64,000 nt of DNA, taken from NCBI RefSeq assembly GCF_000526215.1, contig NZ_JAFQ01000004.1:5642001-5706000 (forward strand), read 5' to 3'. The notes below the pieces were generated by a model, which searched no databases, was not told where the DNA came from, and was given only the letters and a program-made list of their open reading frames with translations. Within the stretch, counting starts at the first letter, position 1; each line of letters starts with the position of its first letter. Shown piece after piece: positions 1 through 8,371 of the stretch. The position numbers and the translations under genes were made by a program. The stretch comes from Nocardia sp. BMG51109. GTDB taxonomy: Bacteria; Actinomycetota; Actinomycetes; Mycobacteriales; Mycobacteriaceae.

Positions 1-335
1 GCTCGTGTCAGCACAGGTGTGCGCTCTTCCCGTGACAGTCTCGACGGCTGGACCGCGAGGGCCAGCGCCCAACCCTCGTCGCCATCGAGCACGCCAGGAG
101 CGGGAGCGACAAGGTATGACCCCGACACGATCTCCTGCGGCTGTCCAGCATGGTTGCCGTCGATCGGGCTCGGGACATCCTGTTCGGACCATCCCGGCGC
201 GTGGGGGCGATCGTCGACGCTGAAGAGTCGTTTGACCTGGCAGTCGTAGCGGCCACGCGGGGCGTTCACAAAGAAGGTGATCGATTCGCCGTTCTTGACG
301 CTGAGCTTGTCGGCGTATCCGGTCAGACGTGTCAA
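1..335 (-). CDS. N,N-dimethylformamidase large-subunit-like protein (N-terminal part, runs off left edge)
   Basis: This gene starts with TTG and leaves the window, so about 111 N-terminal residues are visible. The start is fixed by an AAGGAG Shine-Dalgarno seven bases upstream. The protein begins MTRLTGYADKLSVKNGES and continues with a strand-rich segment (FFVNAPRGRYDCQVKRLF, then GWSEQDVPSPIDG). From memory this matches the N-terminal beta domain of the large subunit of N,N-dimethylformamidase, which has a GYCDxxSVxxGE stretch followed by a VRLxxGDxxPxGPG-like loop. Members are iron-dependent amidohydrolase-like proteins or uncharacterised relatives. It is the last visible gene of a minus-strand series with the two damaged genes upstream. 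The family call rests on the N-terminus only; no catalytic residue is in view. Confidence 0.6.
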   Translation of the reverse strand, partial: MTRLTGYADKLSVKNGESITFFVNAPRGRYDCQVKRLFSVDDRPHAPGWSEQDVPSPIDGNHAGQPQEIVSGSYLVAPAPGVLDGDEGWALALAVQPSRLSREERTPVLTR

Positions 336-667
336 CGATTTACTCCTTGGGTCGGCGGCTCGTCAATCTTCGGTGCTGGCGGTGGTCGCCGAAGGACTCC
401 TTCGTCCACCACTGACTGCGGAACGACCGGCGGTTCGGGTGGGGCCTTACGCGAGCCGACAGTTGGTGTCAGCTTGGCGTCGGCCTGTGTGCGTGCCGCC
501 GTCGATGATGTTGGAAGGATAGATGAAGTGACCGTTAATGGCAACAGTTATTGCGATCAACTTTGTCCATACGAGAGTATTTATTGCGGTGGTGAGCAGC
601 GGATTTCATCACCTGGCTGGACATGCGAGGCGCGGTTGGTTCGATAAGAATGGTAAGTTCAGCTGTC
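336..667. other. Gene-free interval, AT-richer than its surroundings
   Basis: No convincing coding sequence lies here on either strand. The part near 520-620 is clearly AT-richer than the rest of the window. The end next to 335 holds the ribosome binding site of the TTG-started gene, so a minus-strand promoter is likely here, but I could not pick a single -10/-35 pair with confidence. Confidence 0.5.
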
Positions 668-1477
668 CTATTGTTGTCCACTTTGGTTCGGGAGCCGTGT
701 CGACGGGCGGTACCGCTTGGGTGGGGTTCGCGCTGACGATCTTGCGAAGTGGTTCGTTTGCGAGGTGGCTACGTGGCAGAGGCCGACGGACCCGAAGTCG
801 ACACCGATGCAGCCTTTTGCCTTGCCGTTGCCGGGTGCGGCGCTCGGTGCGGTCAGGAATTGCTGTTGCCGAGCCAGCGGCTGGAATCGTTGTTCGGGAC
901 GCATCAGATAGTTGGTGACCAGCGCGTCGGGCAGTGTGGCCTGTGAGGGCTGGTCGAGGGTGTGTTCTATGCTGTCGGCGGTGATCATGAAGGCTCGATC
1001 GGTGCCGTTTTCGTCCCGGGCGGCGAGGTAGAGCTGGACGTGGTGGAAGATGTCGCCGACGACAGCGATGATCGGCCGCGCCTGAGAGCGCGAGTAGATC
1101 AGGATGTGCGTGTAGCCGTAGAGGCCGCGCACGGCCAGTTCGCTGGTGTCGAGGGGGTCGACGAGGACGCACAGGTCGGGGTCGGTTTCGTCGCCGATGA
1201 CTTCGGGGTCGGCTTCTTCGGAGGCGTAGACGAAGGCTGGAATGTGTTCGACCAGTAGGTCTTTGTAGCGTTGGTGCATCCACAGGTCGTAGTCGGACAG
1301 GAAGTTGTCGGTGTGGCGCAGGTTCTCGTTTTCCGCGCGGCGGCCGGTGAGGGCGGCGTCGATCAGTCGTGGCCGGAGTTCGAGCATCATCCGACGTACG
1401 AGGCCGGCGATGTTCTGCGCGAGGTCGGGGATGGTGTTCGGTTCGGTCGCTGGCTGAACGCTTTCTTGGTGAGCCAT
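668..1477 (-). CDS. Inositol monophosphatase-family phosphatase, C-terminus probably damaged
   Basis: A 269-residue protein starting at ATG with a GGAG motif five bases upstream. It shows the metal-binding signatures of the lithium-sensitive phosphatase superfamily: a YASEEADPEV segment (the acidic first site) followed by LCVLVDPLDTSELA, equivalent to the DPxDGT motif, then YTHILIYSR and GDIFHHVQLYLA in the core. Near the C-terminus GSVGLCHVATSQTN resembles the family's GSxGLxxxxVAxG region. The expected WD-containing second half of the active site is missing, and the last 30 residues (rich in Ser, Pro and Arg) look out of frame. I infer a C-terminal frameshift or truncation, so activity is doubtful. 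It overlaps the end of the upstream frameshifted gene by about 90 bases. Confidence 0.65.
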   Translation of the reverse strand: MAHQESVQPATEPNTIPDLAQNIAGLVRRMMLELRPRLIDAALTGRRAENENLRHTDNFLSDYDLWMHQRYKDLLVEHIPAFVYASEEADPEVIGDETDPDLCVLVDPLDTSELAVRGLYGYTHILIYSRSQARPIIAVVGDIFHHVQLYLAARDENGTDRAFMITADSIEHTLDQPSQATLPDALVTNYLMRPEQRFQPLARQQQFLTAPSAAPGNGKAKGCIGVDFGSVGLCHVATSQTNHFARSSARTPPKRYRPSTRLPNQSGQQ

Positions 1478-1945
1478 CGCAACTCCAGCGGGGGCTCGAT
1501 TCCGGGCGGGCTCCTTGTGGCAGCGATGAAGACGGCTTCGAGGTCGGCGGCGTGCATGATTTTCGCTCCGGTCAGGTCGTCGAAGCTTGTCACTCGCAGG
1601 TCGCGGCTCTTGGTCATGGCGCCGAACACGGCGAAGTACAGGTCTGCGGTCGGGTAGTGTTCGCGCACTCGGCAGGTGAGGTATCCGATGACGTCGGCGT
1701 GCTTGATCTCGAAATCGCAGATGAAGATGGTGGTGGCTGTTTCGGTGGCGGGGAAGAACGAGGCGTCGTCGAGGTCGATGCCGTCGCGGAATCTTGTTGC
1801 CGCGCAGGTAGCCGATCTTGCAGCGGGAGAAGCGGGACGACGCCAGGAAGCTGGCCATCACTAGACCGGCCTCGTTGACCCCGAAGCACACATCGACGTC
1901 GAGCCGTCGTCCGACATTCTTGATCTGCGCGGACAGCCGTTCCAC
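1387..1945 (-). pseudogene. Phosphoribosyltransferase-like gene broken by a frameshift
   Basis: Two reading frames make one protein. The first runs from a GTG (MERLSAQIKNVG...DVCFGVNEAGLVMASFL...IGYLRGNK). It switches frame near position 1790, where an extra base sits in the codons for NKI. The second continues RDGIDLDDASFF, TIFICDFEIKHADVIGYL and LYFAVFGAMTKSRDLRV. The hydrophobic IFICDFEIK stretch sits where phosphoribosyltransferases have their PRPP-binding loop, so I suggest a PRTase-like fold, but I do not recognise a named family. The frame upstream of the GTG is closed by a stop and merges into integrase sequence, so the true N-terminus may be lost. A single sequencing error could also explain the frameshift. 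Confidence 0.5.
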
Positions 1946-1966
1946 GCCGTAGCCGAACGGTGGCCC

Positions 1967-2503
1967 AGGTCAGGTCCAACAGCTGCCCCGGACGAGGGTT
2001 CGGCAGCGTGAACACGTAAGTGGCCGCCACCAGCGCATCGCAGAGGTCCCCGAGCGCCTGCCAGTTCGGTATGGCAAGTGTGCGTGGGTCTTTCAGCTCG
2101 TCTTCGATCTGTTTATACAGCGCCTGCCAGCCGCGGACGCGGGCGGGGTTGAGATCGACCAGGCCGTCACGGCGCGCCTGCTCCATGACGCGGACCAGGA
2201 CGGCGAGGGTGTTCTTGATGGTCGATTTGCCGCAGCCGTCTTCGGCGATCCACTGGACCACTGCGCGGTCGACGACGCCGTTGGTGATCGTCGGTACTGG
2301 AGGTGGCCGAGCGTTGGTACGACCCGCTGGCGCCAGCCGCACAGGTAGGGGTCTTTGCTTTTGTCTTCCAGCCCTACCGGGGCGGTGTCCATGTTGTTGG
2401 CGCCGTAGTCGAGCAGGGTGATGTCGGCTTTGACGGGGTCGATGCCGCGGGCAGCGAGTTTGCGCATGCGCTCGGCCCTGCGGCGGTTGCCGGGAACCTC
2501 CAC
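1967..2503 (-). pseudogene. Remnant of a tyrosine-recombinase (phage-type) integrase
   Basis: The recognisable part begins FVEVPGNRRRAERMRKLAA and continues DPYLCGWRQRVVPTLGHL. A one-base loss near 2310 then shifts the frame, and the protein resumes PTITNGVVDRAVVQWIAED, STIKNTLAVLVRVMEQA, NPARVRGWQALYKQ and DPRTLAIPNWQALGDL. This is the N-terminal arm-binding and core-binding part of actinobacterial site-specific integrases. The catalytic C-terminal domain (Arg, HxxR, Tyr) is absent: sequence after LVAAT near 2020 is unrelated and runs into the next gene. The gene sits 250 bases from the 3' end of tRNA-Pro on the same strand, the usual position of an integrase in a tRNA-targeted element. It cannot be functional as read. 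Confidence 0.7.
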
Positions 2504-2752
2504 GAACTGGAGTGCACCTCTACGGTAAGTCCGTGCGCGACATGCCCGCAACCTTCCAGCATCCCTGGTTGGGGGAGTGACCGACCCGTGTCGGACTTCG
2601 GACTCGAGTGAGCGGGACCGCGGTGCTGATCGAGTGCCTCGCACCCGATAATGACGCCTGTGCATGGCAGTCTCGGCGTACCCGGGCTCCTGCCCGTGGT
2701 CCACGATTGGTCCACAGAACAGGACCCGAGAAGGGGGAAACCCCCTCTGACC

Positions 2753-2829
2753 TGGTCGGGCTGACAGGATTTGAACCTGCGACCACCTGACCCCCAGTCA
2801 GGTGCGCTACCAAGCTGCGCCACAGCCCG
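2753..2829 (-). tRNA. tRNA-Pro (anticodon GGG)
   Basis: A full cloverleaf can be folded. The acceptor stem pairs CGGGCTG with CAGCCCG, the D-arm carries GCGCAGCTTGGTAGCGC, the anticodon stem pairs CCTGA with TCAGG around the loop CTGGGGG (anticodon GGG), and the T-arm contains GGTTCAAATCC. Discriminator A is followed by an encoded CCA. The gene is intact although an integrase remnant lies next to its 3' end. Confidence 0.95.
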
Positions 2830-3633
2830 TTGCTCCCGCTGGTGCGGGTGCTCGATGAGATTACCCCAGGACCCCCTCCGGGAGCCAAATCGGCATGGCA
2901 TCGGCTTCGGGGTGTCGGGGTGGGGCTGATCGGTTTCGCGGGGCGGGGGTGGACTCGCAGGGGTGGAGAAGGCCGGCCGTGGAGGTGCTGCCGCTTCGGC
3001 GGGCTGGTTCGGTCAGGGGCCGGTGTGGGTGGCGGGCGGTTGGTTGGAGATCGGTTTCCGGTGGGGGTAAACCTGCGTTGGGGCGGGTGGGGTGCCCCCG
3101 GTTCGTCGGCAAGGTCTTGCGGGCCGGTTGCTCGCGGCGGTGGGTGCGGCGCGCGGGAACTCTGTGGGAGCGGCGCTGGGCGTTGCGGATCGGTGCGGGT
3201 AGGGGACCGGTTCCGGGGTCCGGTGACGGGCGGCGCGGTGCCGGTGGGTAATTGATCAATCTTCGAGTACGCCCGTGTGTTGCGAGATCAACGGAGGCCG
3301 GGGGCTGAAGGGGGCTTTACCAAGTCGACCGGTTGGCTCGGATTCTGGTTGAGGTCAGGGGTATTGGGCTTTCGGTGGAGCTTTCTCCTTGTGGCGCAAT
3401 GTTATTCGCCGAGGCGTCGAGTGGTGGACGGGTAGCTCGAAGATCAATTGTTTCGGTGGAAATATGCGTGTGTCGCATAGGTTCCGAACAAGGCTTGTGT
3501 ATCGGATGTTTCCGAGGGCATTCCGGATACCATTGGGCTATCGGCTGCACGCAATTTTGAGAACGCATTATTGCGTGCTGAAAGGAAAGGATAGTCGCGT
3601 CGGGGGCGACGACTGGCAAGGCTGGTTCGTGAC
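2830..3633. other. Gene-poor interval with a strongly G-skewed block (about 2890-3240)
   Basis: The block 2890-3240 is very G-rich on the plus strand, with many runs of three or more G. Open frames across it translate to Gly/Arg/Trp-rich or Pro/Arg-rich sequence with no recognisable domain, so I treat it as non-coding. From about 3250 to 3630 the sequence is AT-richer and probably holds the promoter of the regulator at 3634. I see no other gene here. Confidence 0.5.
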
Positions 3634-5043
3634 ATGACGGTATCGGATAGTGCCCACATCGGTAGCCGAATGGTGACGGGGTGCGGACATAGTGGAAAAC
3701 GTCAGGCCGACAGCGGGTTCCGCATGTGTGTGCGATGCGGAGCCCGGCTGGCCCGGGACAACACGTCGGTGTGCTGTGCCGCCTGCGGGCGGGCCGGTCG
3801 GCGGATACCCCAGCTGCCGCCGGCGGCGTGGCGCAGCGACGAGATGCGCAAGGCGTTGCACGGCAAGGATATCGGCGCCGTGATGCGTGCCTGGCGGCAC
3901 CACGAGGCCCACGGGCCGCGTCCGATCCCGCAGACCGAACTCGCCGACTCGCTCGGCATCACGCAGGGACAGCTCAGCCGGATCGAGAACGGTCGCAACC
4001 GGGTTCGTGATCTGGACAAGCTCGCACACTACGCGCGGGTCCTCGGCGTGCCCGCCGAACTGCTGTGGTTCGAACTCGACGATCCGGCGCCGTCGCCCGC
4101 CGCTCCCGCGGAGCGGCTCCAGCTGCCCAACGGCGCCGTGATCGCCACCGCCACACCGGCTCCGGAGCCCGTCCTCGCCGATTCGCTGCTGAGCACCCTC
4201 GGCGAGTACGTGCTCGCCGACCGGCTGGCGGGCTCGCATTCCCTGCTGCCGATCGTGACCCAGCAGGCGAAGTTCATCGAGCACCTCGAGCGCACCGGTC
4301 GCGAGGGGACCCGCGCGGAACTGCGCATCGTGCACGCCAGGTTCGCCGAGTTCCTCGGCTGGCTGCACCAGGATTCCGGGAATCTCGCCGCCGCCACCGA
4401 GTGGACGTCCCGCGCGGCGAGTCTGGCGCAGAAATCACGCGCCGATCGGCTGCTGTCCTATATCCGCACCCGGCAGAGCAGTCTCGCCGCCGATGCCGGC
4501 AATGCGCACGCCGCCATCGAACTGGCCCGGGCGGCGCTGTACGCGCCCGTGGATCTGTCCCACCGGCAGCGCGCGATGGCGCTGTGCCAGCTCGCCCACG
4601 GCCACGCCCGTCTCGGCCACGCCGACAGCTGTTTCCGTGATCTCGACCAGGCGGCCCGGCACGTGGCACATCCCGAGGAACGCGCCGACGATCCCGCCCG
4701 GCACTGCACCACCGAGTACATCGCCATGGAGGCCGCGGACTGCCTGGTCGACCTCGGCCGCCCCGAACAGGCCATCGACGCCCTCGAACCCCGGCTCTCC
4801 CGCTGGCATCCCGAAAACCGCCGCGACCTGGGCCGCAGCCTGGCCCTCCTGGCCCTCGCCCTGGCACGCACCGGCAAACCCGACCGAGCGCTCGACGTGG
4901 CCGAGCACGCCCTCGCCATCGTCGCCGAAACCCAGTCCACCCGAACCGAAATCCAGCTCTACCGTCTGATCCGGCAACTGCGCACCATCGGCGCACCGGA
5001 TCACGCGGCCGAACTCCGGATCGCGCTCCACAACGCGCTGTGA
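3634..5043 (+). CDS. XRE-family transcriptional regulator with zinc-finger-like N-terminus and TPR-like C-terminus
   Basis: A 469-residue protein with three parts. Residues 15-55 hold Cys pairs (MCVRCG, CCAACG) that look like a small zinc ribbon. A Cro/CI-type helix-turn-helix follows at about residues 85-145 (QTELADSLGITQGQLSRIENG, then LAHYARVLGVPAELLWF). The remaining 300 residues are alpha-helical repeats rich in Ala, Leu and Arg, with TPR-like features such as AAIELARAALYAPVDLSHRQRA. Such proteins in actinomycetes are DNA-binding regulators whose repeats bind a peptide or partner protein. It stands alone, preceded by a long non-coding stretch and convergent with the next gene. No target can be deduced. 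The ATG chosen has no clear Shine-Dalgarno, so the start is less certain than the domain call. Confidence 0.8.
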   Translation: MTVSDSAHIGSRMVTGCGHSGKRQADSGFRMCVRCGARLARDNTSVCCAACGRAGRRIPQLPPAAWRSDEMRKALHGKDIGAVMRAWRHHEAHGPRPIPQTELADSLGITQGQLSRIENGRNRVRDLDKLAHYARVLGVPAELLWFELDDPAPSPAAPAERLQLPNGAVIATATPAPEPVLADSLLSTLGEYVLADRLAGSHSLLPIVTQQAKFIEHLERTGREGTRAELRIVHARFAEFLGWLHQDSGNLAAATEWTSRAASLAQKSRADRLLSYIRTRQSSLAADAGNAHAAIELARAALYAPVDLSHRQRAMALCQLAHGHARLGHADSCFRDLDQAARHVAHPEERADDPARHCTTEYIAMEAADCLVDLGRPEQAIDALEPRLSRWHPENRRDLGRSLALLALALARTGKPDRALDVAEHALAIVAETQSTRTEIQLYRLIRQLRTIGAPDHAAELRIALHNAL

Positions 5044-5079
5044 CACCGGGCTGGAGCCTGCATCACCGCGCGTATCCGG

Positions 5080-5703
5080 TTACGGGGTCGCCGGGAGTTG
5101 CGCGCGCAGCCGGGAGTTCTCCTCCTCGAGGGCGGTCAGCTTCTCGCGGATCGGGGTCAGCGCGGCTTCCAGTTCGGCGGGGGTGTAGCGCGGGGTGATG
5201 TGCTGGTGGCAGTTCCAGTTGCAGCCTTCGACTCGGATGACGACCAGCCGTTCCGGGCGGCCGTCGGTGCGCACCGAGCACAGCCGCTCGGTCAGGGCGG
5301 GATTCTCGGTCAGCGGGTGGGTCGTCGCGCGGCCGAAGATCTTCAGCCGCATGCGGTTCGGATAGTCCATCAGGAACAGGGCGACCCGGCCGTCGGCGCG
5401 GACGTTCCCGGTGGTGATGTACTGCCGGTTGCCGCGCACGTCGGCGAAACCGAGGGTGTGCTGGTCGAGTACGTGCGCGAAGCCGGGCGGGCCGCCACGG
5501 AATTGCAGGTAGGGCCAGCCGGTTTCGCTGACGCTGGCGAGGTAGAACCCGTCGCGGGACTCGATGAACGCGGTTTCGTTGTCCAGCAGCGGTTCCGGGT
5601 CGGCGCCTTGGCGCAGGGGGCGCTCGACCGCTGCGGCGCTGCCGTTTTCGCGCTGGACCTCCCGCACGGAGTCGGTGTAGGCCAGATGTGCGTAACGTCC
5701 CAT
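5080..5703 (-). CDS. Pyridoxamine 5'-phosphate oxidase-family FMN-binding protein
   Basis: A 207-residue protein with the split-barrel fold of PNPOx-like flavoproteins. The segment DGFYLASVSETGWPYLQFRG is the typical first strands, followed by HTLGFADVRGNRQYITTGNV and the FMN-contacting VALFLMDYPNRMRLKIFGRA. A HQHITPRYTPAELEAAL stretch and a short coiled coil (LTALEEENSRLRAQL) end the protein. Relatives act on small-molecule or cofactor substrates using FMN or F420, but the substrate is not evident here. It lies between a convergent XRE regulator and a TetR gene on the same strand, 35 bases after that TetR gene, so it could be the last gene of the long minus-strand transcription unit that starts near 13111. 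Confidence 0.8.
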   Translation of the reverse strand: MGRYAHLAYTDSVREVQRENGSAAAVERPLRQGADPEPLLDNETAFIESRDGFYLASVSETGWPYLQFRGGPPGFAHVLDQHTLGFADVRGNRQYITTGNVRADGRVALFLMDYPNRMRLKIFGRATTHPLTENPALTERLCSVRTDGRPERLVVIRVEGCNWNCHQHITPRYTPAELEAALTPIREKLTALEEENSRLRAQLPATP

Positions 5704-5738
5704 ATTCGCTCTCCCTGCTCACGGTGTGGGTGGCGTTG

Positions 5739-6335
5739 TCACCGCCGTTGCGGTCGGCCGGCGGCGTCGAGCAGTGCCTCGGCAGCCGCGCGGGCGTCGG
5801 CGCCGGCCGCGCCGTCGCCATCGATCTGGGTGACCACGGTGGCGCCCTCGATCAGCAGTAGTAGCTGCCGGGCCGGCGGGCCCGGTGCAGAGACGCCGGC
5901 CTCGGTCAGCAGTCGCTCCAGCAGTTGCCGGTACCGGGCCAGGTGCCGGCGGGTGATCTCGTGCACGGTCTGCCCGCCGCGGCTGTCGGCGGCGTAGTTG
6001 ATCACCGCGCAGCCGCGGAATCCCTGTTCGGCGAACCAGCGTGTCAGCAGGTCGAACAGCGCGAGCACGCGCTCGCGTCCCGCGGGGATGTCGGCCAGGC
6101 CGGCCTCCAGCCAGGCGTGGATGCGGTCGCTGCGCTCCCGGACCACCGCCGCGGCCAGCCCTTCCTTGGATTCGAAGTATCGGTAGATGGTCAGCGGCGA
6201 CGCGTTCGAGGCCGTGGCGACCTCGCGCATCCCCACCGCCGCGAGGCTGCGTTCGTAGAACAGGCGCGCGGCCGCGTCCAGCACGCGCGCGCGAGTCGCG
6301 TCGGGATCCATCGTCGATCCGGCTGTCACCGGCAT
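5739..6335 (-). CDS. TetR/AcrR-family transcriptional regulator
   Basis: A 198-residue protein with the TetR DNA-binding domain at residues 12-58: ATRARVLDAAARLFYERSL, then MREVATASNASPLTIYRYFESKEGLAAAVV. The ligand-binding half is helical and contains a WFAEQGFRGCAVINYA segment seen in a TetR subgroup. It starts only four bases after the stop of the upstream MFS transporter gene, so it is co-transcribed with that exporter and the hydrolase before it. It probably represses the exporter in response to the exported or a related compound, but no direct evidence of its operator is visible. Confidence 0.85.
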   Translation of the reverse strand: MPVTAGSTMDPDATRARVLDAAARLFYERSLAAVGMREVATASNASPLTIYRYFESKEGLAAAVVRERSDRIHAWLEAGLADIPAGRERVLALFDLLTRWFAEQGFRGCAVINYAADSRGGQTVHEITRRHLARYRQLLERLLTEAGVSAPGPPARQLLLLIEGATVVTQIDGDGAAGADARAAAEALLDAAGRPQRR

Positions 6336-6339
6336 GGCG

Positions 6340-7506
6340 TCACCTCACCTCCGTGGTGTCCGGTGACCGAGCGACGGCTTCCCGGACGGGTTTGCGCAGC
6401 AATGTACCCGCGAGCACGGCGGCGACGGCCCCCAGCGCCGCGGCGGCCACGAACGCGATCCCGTAGCCCGCGGTGGCGGCCAGGACCCCGCCGATCGGAC
6501 CGGCCGCGAGAATGCCCAGATCCCAGAAGGAGGTGACCGCGCCGACCGCCGCGCCGGGCCGGGTGGTCTCGGTCCGGCGCAGGGTGACCGCCACGGTGGC
6601 CGGGTACATCAGCGCCACCCCCGCGCCCGCCAGCATCGCCCCGGCCAGCACCGCGGGTTCCGATCCGGCCAGGCCGGCCACCAGCAGGCCCGACGTCTCC
6701 GCCGCCAGTGACCAGGCCGCGACGGCCGCGCCGCCGATCCGGTCGACCAGCGGGCTCCCGGCGAACCGCGTCACCAGGAAGGCGGCGGCGAACAGTGCCA
6801 GCACCGCCGTTTCGCCGCCGCCGCGGATGCTGTGCAGATACAGCACGGCGAGCGCGGACACGGTGCCGTACCCGTATGCCGACAGGCCGAATACCAAGCC
6901 TGGCACCGCGATTCGGGCGGGAATCACCGTACCGGACCACCACGGCGCCCGGGCCGCCCGTGCTTGACTCGGGGTCGTGACGACGAGCCCGGCGGACAGC
7001 AGTCCCAGTGCTGCCACCGCCCACCAGACGCCGCGGTATCCGTACGTCGAGTCCACCCCGGCGGCCAGCACCGGTCCGGCGGACAGTCCGCCCCACATCG
7101 ACAATCCGAACCATCCGGCCACCCGGCCGCGCCTGTCGGGGTTCGTGCCCGCGAGGACCCAGGGCAGCGCCCCGGAGAACAGTGCCGCCTCGCCCGCCCC
7201 CATGACCAGCCGGGACAGCAGCAGCACGGCGGGATCGAGCGCCACCAGGTGCCCGGCCCCGCCGACCGCGGTGAGCGTCGCGCCCAGCAGCACGACGGGG
7301 CGGGCCCGGCCGTTGTCGGCCGCGGTGCCCGCGAACGGTCGTCCGAGCGCGGTGGCGAGGAATGCGATCCCGACGGCGGTGGCGCTGAGCACGACGCTGC
7401 CGTCGAAACGGCCCGCCACGAATGCGGGCATCTCCTGAATGGTGGCGCCCAGCGCCAGGTAGCCGGCCAGCACCGCCAGCCAGAGTCTGGTCAGGGGGAC
7501 CTTCAT
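6340..7506 (-). CDS. Major facilitator superfamily transporter
   Basis: A 388-residue integral membrane protein made of successive hydrophobic helices. It begins MKVPLTRLWLAVLAGYLALG and has the MFS loop 2-3 region as ATALGRPFAGTAADNGRARP and a PDRRGRVAGWFGLSMWGG segment in the middle. It fits the MFS proton-coupled exporter or general transporter class. Its ATG overlaps the TGA of the upstream hydrolase as ATGA, which argues for translational coupling and fixes the start; a longer in-frame extension upstream is only the antisense of the hydrolase. It sits between that hydrolase and a TetR gene. The substrate is unknown; context suggests export of the product of the upstream operon. Confidence 0.8.
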   Translation of the reverse strand: MKVPLTRLWLAVLAGYLALGATIQEMPAFVAGRFDGSVVLSATAVGIAFLATALGRPFAGTAADNGRARPVVLLGATLTAVGGAGHLVALDPAVLLLSRLVMGAGEAALFSGALPWVLAGTNPDRRGRVAGWFGLSMWGGLSAGPVLAAGVDSTYGYRGVWWAVAALGLLSAGLVVTTPSQARAARAPWWSGTVIPARIAVPGLVFGLSAYGYGTVSALAVLYLHSIRGGGETAVLALFAAAFLVTRFAGSPLVDRIGGAAVAAWSLAAETSGLLVAGLAGSEPAVLAGAMLAGAGVALMYPATVAVTLRRTETTRPGAAVGAVTSFWDLGILAAGPIGGVLAATAGYGIAFVAAAALGAVAAVLAGTLLRKPVREAVARSPDTTEVR

Positions 7507-8306
7507 GGGGTGGGCTGCGCGAAGAATTCGTCGATGATCTTCAGCAGTTCGGCCGGTTTCTCCACCGGCACGAGGTGGCCGGAGTCGATTTCCACGTACT
7601 CGCTGCCGGGGATCGTGTCGTGCAGCTGCCTGGCGTATCTGATCGGCACGAGGTGATCCTCCTTCGGCGCGATCACGAGCGCGGGGGAGGTGATGTTCTG
7701 CCAGTATTCGGTGACGTCCATGTCGTTGACGAGGTGGCACAGCGCGACCAGTCCCGTGGTCGGCATCAGTCCGATCCGGATCTGGAATCGTTCGGCGGCG
7801 CTGATCGAGTCCAGGTAGCGATCCGACAGCGCGTGCATGACCGTGTAGTCGGCGAAGGCGTTGGCATCCGCGTCGGCCAGGCGGAGCCAGGTCCGCACGA
7901 ACATGCGCTGCCGCGGCTGCCGGTAGTGCAGGAAGCCGCCGCAGGAGATCAGCCGGCGGACGAGTTCCGGTTCCTTGGCCGCCGCGACACCGGCGATGAC
8001 CGCTCCGGTGGAGAACCCGATGATGTCCACGGGCCCGCGCGCGGCGGCGCGGATGACGCCCAGGATCTGCTCGGTCAGCAGTTCGAAGGTGAGTTTCTCC
8101 TCGGGCAGCGGGGTGAAGCTGCTGCCCGAGTAGCCGGGCACGATCACGGTGCGGCTCTGTGCCAGGTGCTCGAGCAGGTTGGTGAAGCTCGACTCCGGAT
8201 GTCCGCCGGCGCCGTGCACGAGGACGATCTCCGGGCCCTCGCCCTGCACGAAGTAGCCGACGGGGATTCCGGCGACCTCGATACTCCGCATGTCTGGTTG
8301 CGTCAT
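7503..8306 (-). CDS. Alpha/beta-hydrolase fold protein
   Basis: A 267-residue single-domain hydrolase. The oxyanion loop is LVHGAGG (residues 29-35), the nucleophile elbow is GFSTG (Ser99), the acid is in PKEDHLVP and the histidine in DSGHLVPVEKPAE, so the catalytic triad is complete. A cap region lies between the nucleophile and acid motifs. Family members are esterases, lipases, lactonases or thioesterase-like enzymes. No transmembrane segment or signal peptide is visible, so it is probably cytoplasmic. A GGGAG motif precedes the ATG. Coupling with the following MFS gene and position about 65 bases after another MFS gene place it in the presumed carrier-protein operon, where it could release or edit a product. 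Confidence 0.85.
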   Translation of the reverse strand: MTQPDMRSIEVAGIPVGYFVQGEGPEIVLVHGAGGHPESSFTNLLEHLAQSRTVIVPGYSGSSFTPLPEEKLTFELLTEQILGVIRAAARGPVDIIGFSTGAVIAGVAAAKEPELVRRLISCGGFLHYRQPRQRMFVRTWLRLADADANAFADYTVMHALSDRYLDSISAAERFQIRIGLMPTTGLVALCHLVNDMDVTEYWQNITSPALVIAPKEDHLVPIRYARQLHDTIPGSEYVEIDSGHLVPVEKPAELLKIIDEFFAQPTP

Positions 8307-8371
8307 TCGATTACTCCCGATGTCGTTCGGCCGTGTCACACGGCTTGTGCCGGAACGGATTCCGGCGAGGG

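Noticed and set aside
609..1283. Overlapping minus-strand frame rich in Arg and Pro
   Set aside because: Out of frame with the inositol-monophosphatase motifs at the same place; no domain.
2753..2829. Attachment-site duplication from the tRNA 3' end
   Set aside because: I found no second copy of the tRNA 3' sequence in the window; it may lie beyond the left edge.
2830..3255. Open frames on both strands in the G-rich block
   Set aside because: Translations are low-complexity (Gly/Arg/Trp or Pro/Arg-rich), no ribosome binding site and no similarity to a known family.
7507..7740. N-terminal extension of the first MFS transporter
   Set aside because: The extension is the antisense-like out-of-frame part of the hydrolase; the ATG overlapping the hydrolase stop as ATGA fits operon structure and membrane topology.
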